Below are positions 25,098 to 33,783 of a stretch of DNA of 64,000 nt, one piece after another. The number at the start of each line of letters is the position of its first letter. Within the stretch, counting starts at the first letter, position 1. The position numbers were made by a program, and so were the translations under genes. Below the pieces are notes generated by a model that was not told the DNA's origin, did not search any database, and saw only the letters and a program-made list of their open reading frames with translations. Origin of the DNA: Promethearchaeota archaeon (GTDB lineage: Archaea > Asgardarchaeota > Lokiarchaeia > Sigynarchaeales > SOKP01). The DNA lies in contig JAHPYY010000111.1 of the NCBI GenBank assembly GCA_019058515.1, positions 25,749 through 89,748 of the forward strand. Direction: 5' to 3'.

Positions 25098-26651
25098 ATG
25101 ACATCTCAATTAGAATCCGGGATAAATGTAATTGACGAATTTCCCGTCATCGTAATTGGTTCTGGTCTTGGAGGTTTGGGAGCTGCTTGTCAACTTGCCG
25201 TTTTGGACGAAAAGGTTTTACTACTTGAAAAACATAATGTGCCTGGTGGATTCGCAACATCCTTTGTTCGAGGGAGGTTTGAATTTGAAGGAGCATTACA
25301 CATGCTTAGCGATATAGGGACTCGCGAAAACCAAGGAGCGTTGTATAGATTCTTAAACAGAATTGGATTAGTTCCCGAACATTTGCAATTTAAACAAGTC
25401 CCAGAGTTTTATAGAAGTGTTTTTCTTGACGGTTACGATGTAACGATTCCCTATGGAATAGAAGAGTATTTTGATAAATTACATGAATTATTTCCAGGAG
25501 AGAAGGAAGGAATTGATAAATTTAAAGAAATTTGTTTAGCTACTTACGAAGGGATAAAATTTGTTGGCCAAAAGCGGGGAAAAGTTAGCCCACAGGAGAT
25601 ATTGAAAGAGCACCCTTGGTTAGCAAGAGTGGCGGGTTTAACTCTAAAAGACGTGTTTGACAAGTGTTTTACCAATCAAAAGTTGATTGCGGTGATTTCT
25701 CAACCTTGGGGATTTTTGGGGCTTCCTCCTTCGGGCGTAAGCGCCTACTCATTTATAGGTATGGTCATGATATATTTAGTGTGGGGTGGAGCGTATCCTG
25801 TAGGACGGTCTCATTCATTAACAAGCGGGATGGCAAAAGCTTTTCAAGATTTAGGAGGACGAATAAGATTTAACGCCTTAGTGAAGAGAATTTTGGTAGA
25901 AAACGAAAAAGTGTGGGGTATAGAGCTTCAAAATGGAGATGTGTATAAGTGCAATGCGGTAATTTCTAATGTTAATCCTATCTGCACTGTGATGAAAATG
26001 CTTCCGCCAGAGTCGGTATCTGAGCAGTATAAAAAGAAAATCTTCGCACCAGAAGTCGGTCCCTCGGGATTTTCAGTGTATATAGGTCTAAATGGAACTC
26101 CAAAAGAACTAGGTTTGACTGCTCACGAAACCTTCATAAACGCTACCTATGATTTGGATGAGGCATACAAGGGATTTACCATGATCGAAGAACCAAAGTA
26201 TATTGTAGCCGCATGCTATAATAACATCGATCCAACCATTACACCACCTGGAACATGTCAATTAGTACTAACTACTCTTCAGATGGGACATTTATGGCAC
26301 AATATTCCACCAGATCGATATGTTTCGGTAAAAAATAGCTTCGCTGATAAGATGATCAACATGGTGGAAAGAACAATTTTTCCAGACATAAGAAAGCACA
26401 TCGAAGTGGCAAAGGTTGCAAGTCCACTCACTTATTATCGATATTCCAAAAATTACGATGGCGCCATTTATGGCTATAACCAAGATGTAATCACAAGTCC
26501 TATGTTTAGGTTAAATAGTAAAGGACCGGTTAAAGGGTTGTACTTAGCGGGTGCGTGGACAAACATGGGAGGAGGTTTTTCTACCTCGATATTAGGAGGA
26601 AGAATTGCTGCAGGTATGTATATAGGCGACAAACGAGAAGGAAAGATTTAG
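25098..26651 (+). CDS. FAD-dependent oxidoreductase, phytoene desaturase/retinol saturase type
   Basis: A 517-residue flavoprotein. The N-terminal dinucleotide motif VIGSGLGGLGAACQLA (about residues 19-34) is followed by LLLEKHNVPGGFATSF, and the C-terminal FAD motif is LYLAGAWTNMGGGFSTSILGGRIAA. This is the CrtI/CrtISO/RetSat pattern. Substrates in the family are polyprenoids such as carotenoids or saturation of isoprenoid double bonds. In an archaeon an isoprenoid lipid is a reasonable substrate, but that is inference. It lies 97 bp after the acyl-CoA synthetase gene on the same strand. Confidence 0.85.
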   Translation: MTSQLESGINVIDEFPVIVIGSGLGGLGAACQLAVLDEKVLLLEKHNVPGGFATSFVRGRFEFEGALHMLSDIGTRENQGALYRFLNRIGLVPEHLQFKQVPEFYRSVFLDGYDVTIPYGIEEYFDKLHELFPGEKEGIDKFKEICLATYEGIKFVGQKRGKVSPQEILKEHPWLARVAGLTLKDVFDKCFTNQKLIAVISQPWGFLGLPPSGVSAYSFIGMVMIYLVWGGAYPVGRSHSLTSGMAKAFQDLGGRIRFNALVKRILVENEKVWGIELQNGDVYKCNAVISNVNPICTVMKMLPPESVSEQYKKKIFAPEVGPSGFSVYIGLNGTPKELGLTAHETFINATYDLDEAYKGFTMIEEPKYIVAACYNNIDPTITPPGTCQLVLTTLQMGHLWHNIPPDRYVSVKNSFADKMINMVERTIFPDIRKHIEVAKVASPLTYYRYSKNYDGAIYGYNQDVITSPMFRLNSKGPVKGLYLAGAWTNMGGGFSTSILGGRIAAGMYIGDKREGKI

Positions 26652-26689
26652 AATGCTTACAGACCACTAATTTTAAAATTTATTTTTGC

Positions 26690-27511
26690 TTATTTACCTA
26701 TAAAAACGGGATCTCTTCTTTCTTTAAGAGATTGCATCGATTCAAAAAAATCTCTCGACCTGAATAGTTTTCTTAACCCTTCATTTTCTAAATCCAGCGT
26801 TTGCTCTGCGATTAGTACAAAGTAGGAATGCATCGTTTTTTTCATTAAATTAATTGCCAATGACGGTCCTTTTGGGGGGATTAACCTTAACGCTTGCTCT
26901 CTCGCATAAGGGAGAAGCTCTTCCTTTGGAAGCACTTTGTTCACCAAACCTAGCTCGTAAGCGCGTTGAGCGTTAATTTTGTCTCCAAAATAACATATTT
27001 CTTTTGCTTTTTGGAAGCCTAAATAAAAGGGTAACACAAAAGTGGCACTAAATTCCGGAATAATAGCCCGTTTTCCGAAATAGAACCCAAACCAGGCATC
27101 TTCGGCCATGTAAATTAGGTCACTTCCTGCAAGAGGCATGGTAATAGCACCTCCAATTGCTAAACCGTTTATAGCGGTTATTACAGGTTTATAAAATGTC
27201 CAAAGTCTCATGCACAATTTCTTCTGAGCGATATCATTTAGATCTATTTCGTTTTGAACATCTTTGTGTAGTTTTTTAAAGAAATTAGGCTCAAAATACC
27301 CTCCCGATGAGAACGCATTTCCCTTAGGATCTCCCGTAATAATTAACACTTTAGCGTTTTTATCTTGTTCCATATCTTCGATAGCGGTAAACATCTCGAG
27401 AAAAGTAAGATGAGACACGGCGTTTCTTCGCTCAGGACGACTAATCGTAATGGTACAAATTCCATTGTCTTCCTTTTCGTAAATTACATCTTCAAAATCC
27501 TCAATATTCAT
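26690..27511 (-). CDS. Enoyl-CoA hydratase/isomerase family protein (crotonase 2, isomerase-like)
   Basis: A 273-residue crotonase. The oxyanion region FSSGGYF and GGAITMPLAGSD occupy the expected places, but the first hydratase Glu (GGGxE) is not conserved. A Glu is present in AIIPEFSATFVLP, the position used by delta3,delta2-enoyl-CoA isomerases (ECI/PECI). It is therefore more likely an isomerase that moves double bonds of unsaturated acyl-CoA into the 2-position than a hydratase. It is convergent with the flavoprotein gene and divergent from the thiolase operon. Confidence 0.82.
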   Translation of the reverse strand: MNIEDFEDVIYEKEDNGICTITISRPERRNAVSHLTFLEMFTAIEDMEQDKNAKVLIITGDPKGNAFSSGGYFEPNFFKKLHKDVQNEIDLNDIAQKKLCMRLWTFYKPVITAINGLAIGGAITMPLAGSDLIYMAEDAWFGFYFGKRAIIPEFSATFVLPFYLGFQKAKEICYFGDKINAQRAYELGLVNKVLPKEELLPYAREQALRLIPPKGPSLAINLMKKTMHSYFVLIAEQTLDLENEGLRKLFRSRDFFESMQSLKERRDPVFIGK

Positions 27512-27736
27512 TCCTGTTTAAACCTATTAAAAATAGTATCGTATAATTTACTTACGTTTCAATACTATAAAAAAACTTTCAAATATGAAGTACTTGGCAG
27601 TTTGTATTGATTGCTTTATCAATTAACCGTAAATCGTTTCTAAGTATGAAAGATTTTTATAGAACTTAAAACCTATTTATATATTAATCTAATTTCCAAA
27701 TAAGATTCAAGTTTTAACAAGAAGGTAAAAACCAAA

Positions 27737-28891
27737 ATGGATAAAGTTGGAAAGTGCGCAATTGTAGGAGTTGCGCAAACGAAATACGAAGAAGACAAAA
27801 TTGATCAAACGATTTCCGAGATGGTATTCGAAGTAGTTGATCAACTTTACAGGCAACTTGGTATTTCTAACGACGATGTTGGAAGCGTTATAACTAGTTC
27901 AAACGACTTTAACGACGGCCGGACCATAGCAAATATGGCAATACAAGATGCAGTAGGATCAGTTAGAAAGTCAGAATCAAGAGTTTCAGGAGATGGTGCT
28001 TTCGCGTATGTTTATGGTGCGATGAGAATTCTCTCTGAAGCTTACGATACAATAATGGTTGTATCTCACACTAAATGTTCTGAAGGAGATCAATGTCTTA
28101 TTAACAACTCTATATTCGACCCCTTTTACCAGAGACACTTAGGATTAGACCAAAATTCTTCAGCTGGGCTTATGGCAAACATATACATGACGAAATACGG
28201 TATAACCGAAGAACAAGCAGCCAAGGTTGTAGTGAAAAATCGTAAAAACGCAACTAACAATCCTTATGCTCATTTACAATCAGCAGTAACGCTTAAAGAA
28301 ATTTTAAATTCTCCTTTGCTTGCATATCCTTTGAAGGAATTAGAGTTTCCACCTTATTCGGACGGTGCGGTAGCGATGTTATTAACGAATGAAGAAACGG
28401 CTAAAAAATTCACCGATACTCCCGTTTGGTTGAAGGGTTATGGAAGCTGTACCGATAATTACTATTTAGGACATAGGACGATGACAGATCTTGTTGCGTT
28501 AGAAGGCGCCGCAAAAGAAGCATATAAAATGGCAGGAATTACGGATCCATTAAAACAAATAAATGTGTATGAGCTTAGTGAATATTTTAGTGTTCACGAG
28601 TTAATGATTTACGAGGCGCTTGGATTGTGTGAAAAAGGAAAAGGTGGAGAATTTATAGAAAGTGGGGAAACTTCAATGAGTGGCTCAATCCCAGTTAATC
28701 CTTCTGGTGGAGTGCTTTCAAGTAATCCAACCATGGCAAATGGTTTAATTCGAGTCGCTGAAATCGCTCTACAATTAATGGGAAAGGCTGAAAAACGGCA
28801 AGTACCGGGAGCAAAGGTCGGTTTAGCTTACGGAATGAACGGTCTTTGTTCTCAAGGTAATTGCGTGTTAATTTTTGGAGGTGAAAACTAA
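27737..28891 (+). CDS. Thiolase-like protein A (SCP2-type)
   Basis: A 384-residue thiolase-superfamily protein of the archaeal SCP2-like kind (start CAIVGVAQTKYEEDKID). The segment normally bearing the nucleophilic Cys reads SESRVSGDGAFAYVYGAM, with no Cys. The His of the usual GHP motif is replaced in NPSGGVLSSNPTMANG. Sequence LCSQGNC holds late Cys residues. Classical thiolysis is thus doubtful; a structural partner or an aldolase-like (Ltp2-type) role is possible. It is the first gene of a four-gene operon whose second stop/start pair is adjacent (28891/28892). Confidence 0.85.
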   Translation: MDKVGKCAIVGVAQTKYEEDKIDQTISEMVFEVVDQLYRQLGISNDDVGSVITSSNDFNDGRTIANMAIQDAVGSVRKSESRVSGDGAFAYVYGAMRILSEAYDTIMVVSHTKCSEGDQCLINNSIFDPFYQRHLGLDQNSSAGLMANIYMTKYGITEEQAAKVVVKNRKNATNNPYAHLQSAVTLKEILNSPLLAYPLKELEFPPYSDGAVAMLLTNEETAKKFTDTPVWLKGYGSCTDNYYLGHRTMTDLVALEGAAKEAYKMAGITDPLKQINVYELSEYFSVHELMIYEALGLCEKGKGGEFIESGETSMSGSIPVNPSGGVLSSNPTMANGLIRVAEIALQLMGKAEKRQVPGAKVGLAYGMNGLCSQGNCVLIFGGEN

Positions 28892-30061
28892 ATGCCAGAA
28901 AAAGTTGCTGTAATTGGTGTAGGTCAGACAAAATTTAGAAGTAAAAGAAGAGACGTCAATATCCCGGAAATGATATACGAGGCGGTAAAGATGGCGTTAG
29001 ACGACGCTCAGATGGAACCTAAAGACATCGATGCGATCCTAATTGGTAATATGGACCATTTCGAAGGCATAAATTTCTCCGAAATGTGGACGGGTTTGGA
29101 ATCTGCTCCAGGATATATGAAACCAGTAACAAAAATAGCAACCGGTGGAACTACGGGTTCATCGTTAGGGATTTGTGGATATTACAATATAGCATCTGGA
29201 ATATATAAAAATGTATTAGTCGTTGGTTGGGAAAAGTTAAACGAAGGAGGGGCCACTACTGGTATTATTACCGCGTTCGATCCTTTATGGGAACGACCCT
29301 CGCTAGCAGGAGCTTTAGGACCTTTAGCTCTTATGGCTAACATCTATGCAGATAAATACGGAATTACACCAGAACAAGCGGCGAAAGTAACGGTAAAAAA
29401 TCGGAGTAACGCAGCTAATAATCCATTTGCTCATTTACAAATGCCTAATATCACGTTAGATTATGTAATGAGTTCTCAAATGATATCTTATCCCTTAAGA
29501 TTGCACGATTGCTGCCCACAGAGCGAAGGTGCGTGTGCATTGATTTACGCTAATAGGGAAGAGGCTAAAAAATTCTCAGATAATCCTGCGTGGTTCAAAT
29601 GCGTATCTACTGCTCATTATTATACATTTGGAACTGACGATTTAATGTACGATCTCCCAACAGCTACAATCGCCTCAAAAGAAGCGTATAAAAAGGTAGG
29701 GATTAAAGATCCCATAAAAAATTTAGATGTTGCGGAAATATACGAACCTACATCTTGGGCGGAACTTAGCTGGACAGAAGCATTAGGATTTGCGGAGCCC
29801 GGCGGAGGAGGTAAGCTATTAGACGAGGGGATTACGATCATGAGCGGAGAATTACCTGTCAATCCCTCAGGAGGAGTATTAAGCACTAACCCTATAGGAG
29901 CTACTGCTTTAGTAAGATTTGCAGAGGCCACTATCCAAGTAATGGGGCGCGGAGAAAAGCGACAAGTCCCCGACGTAGAAACTGCGTTAGCAATGGGATT
30001 TGGTGGCAGTTTATGGACTGAACTTGCGATATTAGGAAAAGATCCAAACCCGCTGAGGTGA
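28892..30061 (+). CDS. Thiolase-like protein B (SCP2-type)
   Basis: A 389-residue paralogue of the preceding gene, starting at the base after its stop and preceded by GGAGGTGA. The active-site region reads TKIATGGTTGSSLGICGYYN, again without the normal Cys, and NPSGGVLSTNPIGATALVRF has Asn in place of the GHP His. The C-terminal GFGGSLWTELAIL loop is intact. Proteins A and B probably form heteromers, and with DUF35 partners resemble the acyl-CoA/C-C bond complexes known for archaeal thiolase-HMG-CoA synthase and steroid Ltp2-ChsH2. The exact reaction is open. Confidence 0.87.
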   Translation: MPEKVAVIGVGQTKFRSKRRDVNIPEMIYEAVKMALDDAQMEPKDIDAILIGNMDHFEGINFSEMWTGLESAPGYMKPVTKIATGGTTGSSLGICGYYNIASGIYKNVLVVGWEKLNEGGATTGIITAFDPLWERPSLAGALGPLALMANIYADKYGITPEQAAKVTVKNRSNAANNPFAHLQMPNITLDYVMSSQMISYPLRLHDCCPQSEGACALIYANREEAKKFSDNPAWFKCVSTAHYYTFGTDDLMYDLPTATIASKEAYKKVGIKDPIKNLDVAEIYEPTSWAELSWTEALGFAEPGGGGKLLDEGITIMSGELPVNPSGGVLSTNPIGATALVRFAEATIQVMGRGEKRQVPDVETALAMGFGGSLWTELAILGKDPNPLR

Positions 30062-30065
30062 TATT

Positions 30066-30554
30066 ATGGCTAAAAGAAAAGATAAAGAGAAAGTATTTGA
30101 AATAAAGTGGAAAACAGACTTACCATATAGATGGTCCATCGGACCATTAGCAGTCAAATTTTTAGAAGAATTGAAGAATAGCAAGCGATTGATGGGAAGT
30201 AAGTGTCCTAAATGTGGCAAAGTTCACTTTCCTCCAAGAAGTGTGTGCGCAGAGTGCATGGTAAAAATGAGGATAGAGGACATGCTAGAATTACCTCCTA
30301 AAGGCACATTAGAAGGATTTACCGTTGTAAATTATCCTTTTGTAGATCCAAATACGGGAGGAATGCGTCCGTTCCCTTACGGTTACGCAATATTCAAATT
30401 GGACGGTGCCGATACTTATATGATGCATTTCGTGAACGAAACCGATCACACTAAGTTCAAAATCGGCCAACGGGTTAGAGCGGTATTTAACGAAGATAGG
30501 AAAGGCGATTTAGTGAACGATCTTCCTTATTTTGAGATTGTTGAAGGTGAATAA
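30066..30554 (+). CDS. DUF35 OB-fold/zinc-ribbon acyl-CoA-binding protein 1
   Basis: A 162-residue DUF35 protein. A rubredoxin-like zinc ribbon (CPKCGKVHFPPRSVCAECM) lies near residues 45-65, followed by an OB fold (GTLEGFTVVNYPF through KIGQRVRAVFNE). In characterised systems DUF35 proteins bridge thiolase-like subunits and bind CoA. GAGGTGA precedes the ATG, and the gap to the upstream thiolase-like gene is 4 nt, which supports translation as one complex. Confidence 0.9.
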   Translation: MAKRKDKEKVFEIKWKTDLPYRWSIGPLAVKFLEELKNSKRLMGSKCPKCGKVHFPPRSVCAECMVKMRIEDMLELPPKGTLEGFTVVNYPFVDPNTGGMRPFPYGYAIFKLDGADTYMMHFVNETDHTKFKIGQRVRAVFNEDRKGDLVNDLPYFEIVEGE

Positions 30555-30571
30555 TACTAAAGGTGACAACA

Positions 30572-31021
30572 ATGAGCGAAGAAATGGAAAAAAAAGTATT
30601 TAGAGGTAGAATAAAAGTACCCTATAAACATACTTCTGGGGTATATGTAGAGAAATTTATTACCGATATCGGTAAAAACAACAAAATAATGGGCGTCAAG
30701 TGTCCTAAGTGCAATAAGGTGTTCGTTCCTCCCAAAATGATTTGTTACGAGTGTTTCGAGAAAATGGAGGAATGGGTAGAAGTTGGCAATCAAGGTACAT
30801 TAGAAGGCTTTACCGTGGTGACACATTCGACCTCTGTAATGCCTTTAGAACCCCCATTTGCTTACGGAAGAATAAGGCTTGATGGAGCTGACACGGATTT
30901 TGTTCATGTGCTAATCGAAGGCGATCCAACCAAGCTTAAGAAAGGGATGCGAGTCGAAGCGGTTTTCAAAGAAAAACCCAGGAAACGCATTTTAGACATC
31001 GAGTATTTCAAACCAATTTAA
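30572..31021 (+). CDS. DUF35 OB-fold/zinc-ribbon acyl-CoA-binding protein 2
   Basis: 149 residues from ATG 30572, five nt after AGGTGA; the earlier in-frame GTG lies inside that site. The zinc ribbon CPKCNKVFVPPKMICYECF and the OB fold (GTLEGFTVVTHST to MRVEAVFKEK) parallel the gene before it. Two thiolase-like and two DUF35 genes in a row suggest two matched pairs or one mixed A-B complex. A T-rich stretch after the stop is a probable terminator. Confidence 0.9.
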   Translation: MSEEMEKKVFRGRIKVPYKHTSGVYVEKFITDIGKNNKIMGVKCPKCNKVFVPPKMICYECFEKMEEWVEVGNQGTLEGFTVVTHSTSVMPLEPPFAYGRIRLDGADTDFVHVLIEGDPTKLKKGMRVEAVFKEKPRKRILDIEYFKPI

Positions 31022-31041
31022 TTTTTTTATCAATTTTTTTT
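31022..31041 (+). terminator. Oligo-T transcription terminator of the thiolase/DUF35 operon
   Basis: Directly after the last stop there are two T runs (seven and eight or more T). Archaeal RNA polymerase terminates at such tracts without needing a hairpin. It marks the end of the four-gene operon. Confidence 0.45.
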
Positions 31042-31427
31042 AATAATATCCATATCCAACATATTATTCTTTATACTCAGTAATTTCAATGTCTTTCAAA
31101 CTAGCCTATACTATATCTTCTCGCAATTCGTTCTCGTCAAAAATTCTCGTGGAATTTGTTGAATAATAAATCTCTGATAAAATATTAAGAATTCTAACAG
31201 AACCTATTAAAATAATGTTTAAATTAAAGATTTTAATTTAACTGAATTATAAATGTATTATAAATGTATTCAGATGACCTTTAATCTATAATAAACGGAA
31301 TTATAAACATATATTTTTGAACCTATAGTGCATATATAGCGATTATTCCTACTCTAATTCGAGACTTCAATTGAAAAGTGCATTTAAGGTCTTATTAAAT
31401 ATAAAATTATAAGAAGGCAATCTGAAT
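31042..31427. other. AT-rich intergenic region
   Basis: About 385 bp without a credible gene. A short direct repeat, ATAAATGTATT twice in tandem near 31250-31272, and AT-rich promoter-like blocks are all that can be seen. Confidence 0.4.
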
Positions 31428-32638
31428 TTGGATGTTCAAATTTCGATGATTAATATTTTTGTAATAATAATGGGATATGGAATTGGCTCCATAATGCCAT
31501 CCTACCTACTAGGAAAATTAAAAAAGACAGATATTCGGACTTTAGGTACTGGAAATGCAGGTACTACTAATACATTTCAATCTTTAGGTTTGGTTTACGC
31601 AATTCCTACAGCGTTTATAGATACAATGAAAGGAGTATTTTCAATTCTGATCGCATTAATTTTAGGAGCTGACTTCATTTTTGGACAAATTGCCGGGTTT
31701 GCGGCTATCGTTGGTCATGTTTTCCCTTTTTATATGCGTTTTAAAGGAGGAAAAGGTGTAGCTTGCGCTGCTGGTATAATGCTTTACTATTTTTTAGATT
31801 ATATTGCCACCAGCTTGGCAATTTTACATATTCTTTTTTTTTGGTAATTGTCGTAACGATTTTTTATTTTGTATCAAGGACAGCGAAAAATTTTAGAATT
31901 TATAACGCTTCCCGTAATTTGCTTTTCGATTTATTATATCTATCCTACTTCCCCCTTAAATATTTTTATCACCATAATTATTGGTTATATCATGCTTATC
32001 GGCGTTATCGAAATTATAGAAAATAAAGAAATAGAGATTAGCGATGAAAGCTTCAAACAATATTGTGGCGCGTAGCACTTCGTTCTTTTGCGTTCCTATT
32101 TGTGATTATTTTCCTTTACAACTCGCAATTAATGACGCTATTAATAATAGGGATCGTTTTGGTCTGTTTTCTTGGATTAGATTTGTATAAGCTATTTAAT
32201 AGGAAAAAAAATAGCTTTCCTTCAGAAAAAATGAACTTAATTTTCAGGAAAAGCGAGTTTACGAAATTTTCCTCAATGACTTTATTTCTTCTAGCTGCGT
32301 TTATAACAATTTTTTTGTTTGAAAAGAGTATTGCAATTATTGGGCTCACATTTCTTATCTTCGGAGATCTCTTTTCTAAAATTTTTAGATTAGCATATGG
32401 AAGAAATAAATTGTTCAAGAATCGTACTTTAGAAGGTACATTAGCATATATTGGCTCGGTATTACTGTGTGGATTTTTCCTATACATCGCCCTTGGCTTT
32501 CCCTTGATTACTTTCGTCGTTGGAGGAATTACCGCACCAACTATTGAACTTTTTTCATACAAGATTAACGATAATTTCACCGTACCTTTAATAAGCGGAG
32601 CTGCAATGACCTTAGCGCTAATTTTCATTATATACTAA
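31428..32638 (+). pseudogene. plsY: PlsY acyltransferase fused to a dolichol/phytol-kinase-like domain, frame-disrupted
   Basis: Residues 1-139 are bacterial-type glycerol-3-phosphate acyltransferase PlsY: GSIMPSYLLGK, DIRTLGTGNAGTTN and FKGGKGVACA. The frame then breaks at a nine-T run (31834-31842). A second frame carries LVIVVTIFYFVS, the first frame resumes with QGQRKILEFITLPVI, and at about 32060 a third frame continues as a roughly 190-residue membrane domain with FGDLFSKIFRLAYGRNKLF and RTLEGTLAYIGSV, like SEC59/DGK1 CTP-dependent kinases. All pieces are collinear, so one fused gene of about 400 codons is implied. Breaks at homopolymers may be sequencing errors or real decay. Intact, it would make lysophosphatidate and possibly phosphorylate a lipid alcohol. 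Confidence 0.65.
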
Positions 32639-32732
32639 GAATTCGGCGGTTATAATGGAAAATAGCGTCAGAATTGTTGGAATATTGCATGTAACATTAA
32701 TTAATTGAGGTATTAATCAATTGACTCTCTTT

Positions 32733-32801
32733 CTATTTTTCACCATCCAATCTTTGAGCAAAGTCTGTCATATCTCTCATCGATAACAAGCGAGAGTAAT
32801 C
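32733..32801 (-). pseudogene. 3' remnant of an AAC(3)-type acetyltransferase gene
   Basis: On the minus strand 22 codons read YSRLLSMRDMTDFAQRLDGEK and stop. The intact AAC(3) gene at 34438 ends CLLPIREMVDFAQNWMVKN. The matching pattern of identities (LL, R-M, DFAQ) and clear DNA similarity identify a residual 3' end of a second copy, 1.7 kb away. Nothing of the upstream part remains. Confidence 0.5.
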
Positions 32802-32850
32802 CTAGCATATAGTTAAGGGGGCAGAAAAATTAATCTTTCAAAGAGAGTTA

Positions 32851-33540
32851 CTAGTAAATGAATGGTATTAGACGCTTGGTTTTTTTCGTATAGAGGGTAT
32901 AGTCTTCACCAAAAGCGGATTGTAACATTAGTTCTTCATTCTGCAGTCTTTTTAAAACAAGCACGGTGTATAAAACCATAAATACAATCATCGATATAAG
33001 AGAGCGAAACGCAAAGAAGGGTCCTAACATCATTAACATTCCTCCAAGATACATTGGATGACGAACGAATTTGTATATTCCATTAGTTTTGAGACGGTGT
33101 TCCTCTTCTATTACAAGAACGGGAGTAGCAAATATACCAAGCTGAATCCTGCTTATAAGCATTATGATCCCCCCAATAAGAGTAGTTATTATTCCAATGA
33201 AGGCGACAATAGAATTGTTCCACCAGGGGATAAACTGAGAAACAACGATTAGATTTTCGTAATATGCTAAAATAAGAACAAATGGTTGTACAAATCCCAT
33301 TAAAGCAATAATTATTGACAATTTATCCATCTTTGGTCTATCTTCGGGGATCGGTCTTATTATAATATCAATTGACCCGATAATGTAAAACATAATGATA
33401 ATTATGAGATCAAATGGATCGCTAAATATTCCAGGCGCTAAAAGCCAAAACATGAGAGTATAGAACAGTATAAAGAACACGAATATCGCTATAAGCTTTC
33501 TTATTAATATTACCTTGCTAAATCTTTTTACTTCTTTCAT
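32851..33540 (-). CDS. Isoprenylcysteine carboxyl-methyltransferase-like membrane methyltransferase
   Basis: A 229-residue protein with about five or six membrane spans and the ICMT/PEMT signature: HRLKTNGIYKFVRHPMYLGG near residues 150-170, then a C-terminal RLQNEELMLQSAFGEDY and YTKKTKRLIPFIY. The RHPMY loop and E-E in the last helix bind S-adenosylmethionine in the family. The substrate could be a prenylated protein, a lipid or an isoprenoid. Its start is 17 bp from a perfect TetR-type operator (33557-33577), and it is divergent from a TetR gene, so repression by that regulator is likely. Confidence 0.82.
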   Translation of the reverse strand: MKEVKRFSKVILIRKLIAIFVFFILFYTLMFWLLAPGIFSDPFDLIIIIMFYIIGSIDIIIRPIPEDRPKMDKLSIIIALMGFVQPFVLILAYYENLIVVSQFIPWWNNSIVAFIGIITTLIGGIIMLISRIQLGIFATPVLVIEEEHRLKTNGIYKFVRHPMYLGGMLMMLGPFFAFRSLISMIVFMVLYTVLVLKRLQNEELMLQSAFGEDYTLYTKKTKRLIPFIY

Positions 33541-33556
33541 TTTAACACCTCCAGAT

Positions 33557-33577
33557 TTAGTGAGCTTTGCTCACTAA
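33557..33577. promoter_or_regulatory. TetR-type operator O1
   Basis: TTAGTGAGC-TTT-GCTCACTAA is a perfect 9-3-9 inverted repeat. It lies between the TATA-like TTTATAAAG-type block of the minus-strand methyltransferase promoter (around 33599-33613) and its start codon, a position that blocks transcription. The half-site GCTCACTAA recurs at 33713-33721. Confidence 0.7.
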
Positions 33578-33704
33578 TCTCAATTAAAACATAGCAAAGT
33601 ATATTTATAAAGTTTTCCACAATTTATAAGCATAAAAGATGTTTAGAAAATTAAGGAATCTTTTGAAAAGTAAGATAAAAAAATGTTTTTACTCATTATG
33701 ACTA

Positions 33705-33721
33705 TGAGCATTGCTCACTAA
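33705..33721. promoter_or_regulatory. TetR-type operator O2
   Basis: TGAGC-ATT-GCTCA is a 5-3-5 inverted repeat whose right half extends to GCTCACTAA, identical to operator O1. It abuts the TATA-like CTTAAATA at about 33724-33731 before the TetR gene, so the regulator probably represses itself. The centres of O1 and O2 are about 144 bp apart. Confidence 0.65.
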
Positions 33722-33783
33722 GACTTAAATACTTAAAAATTATTTATCTTATTAGAAATAAGCAGATTTCAGACATTAGGCTG

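Noticed and set aside
31250..31272. Tandem ATAAATGTATT repeat as CRISPR or attachment site
   Set aside because: Only two 11-bp units without spacers; no cas genes or integrase nearby.
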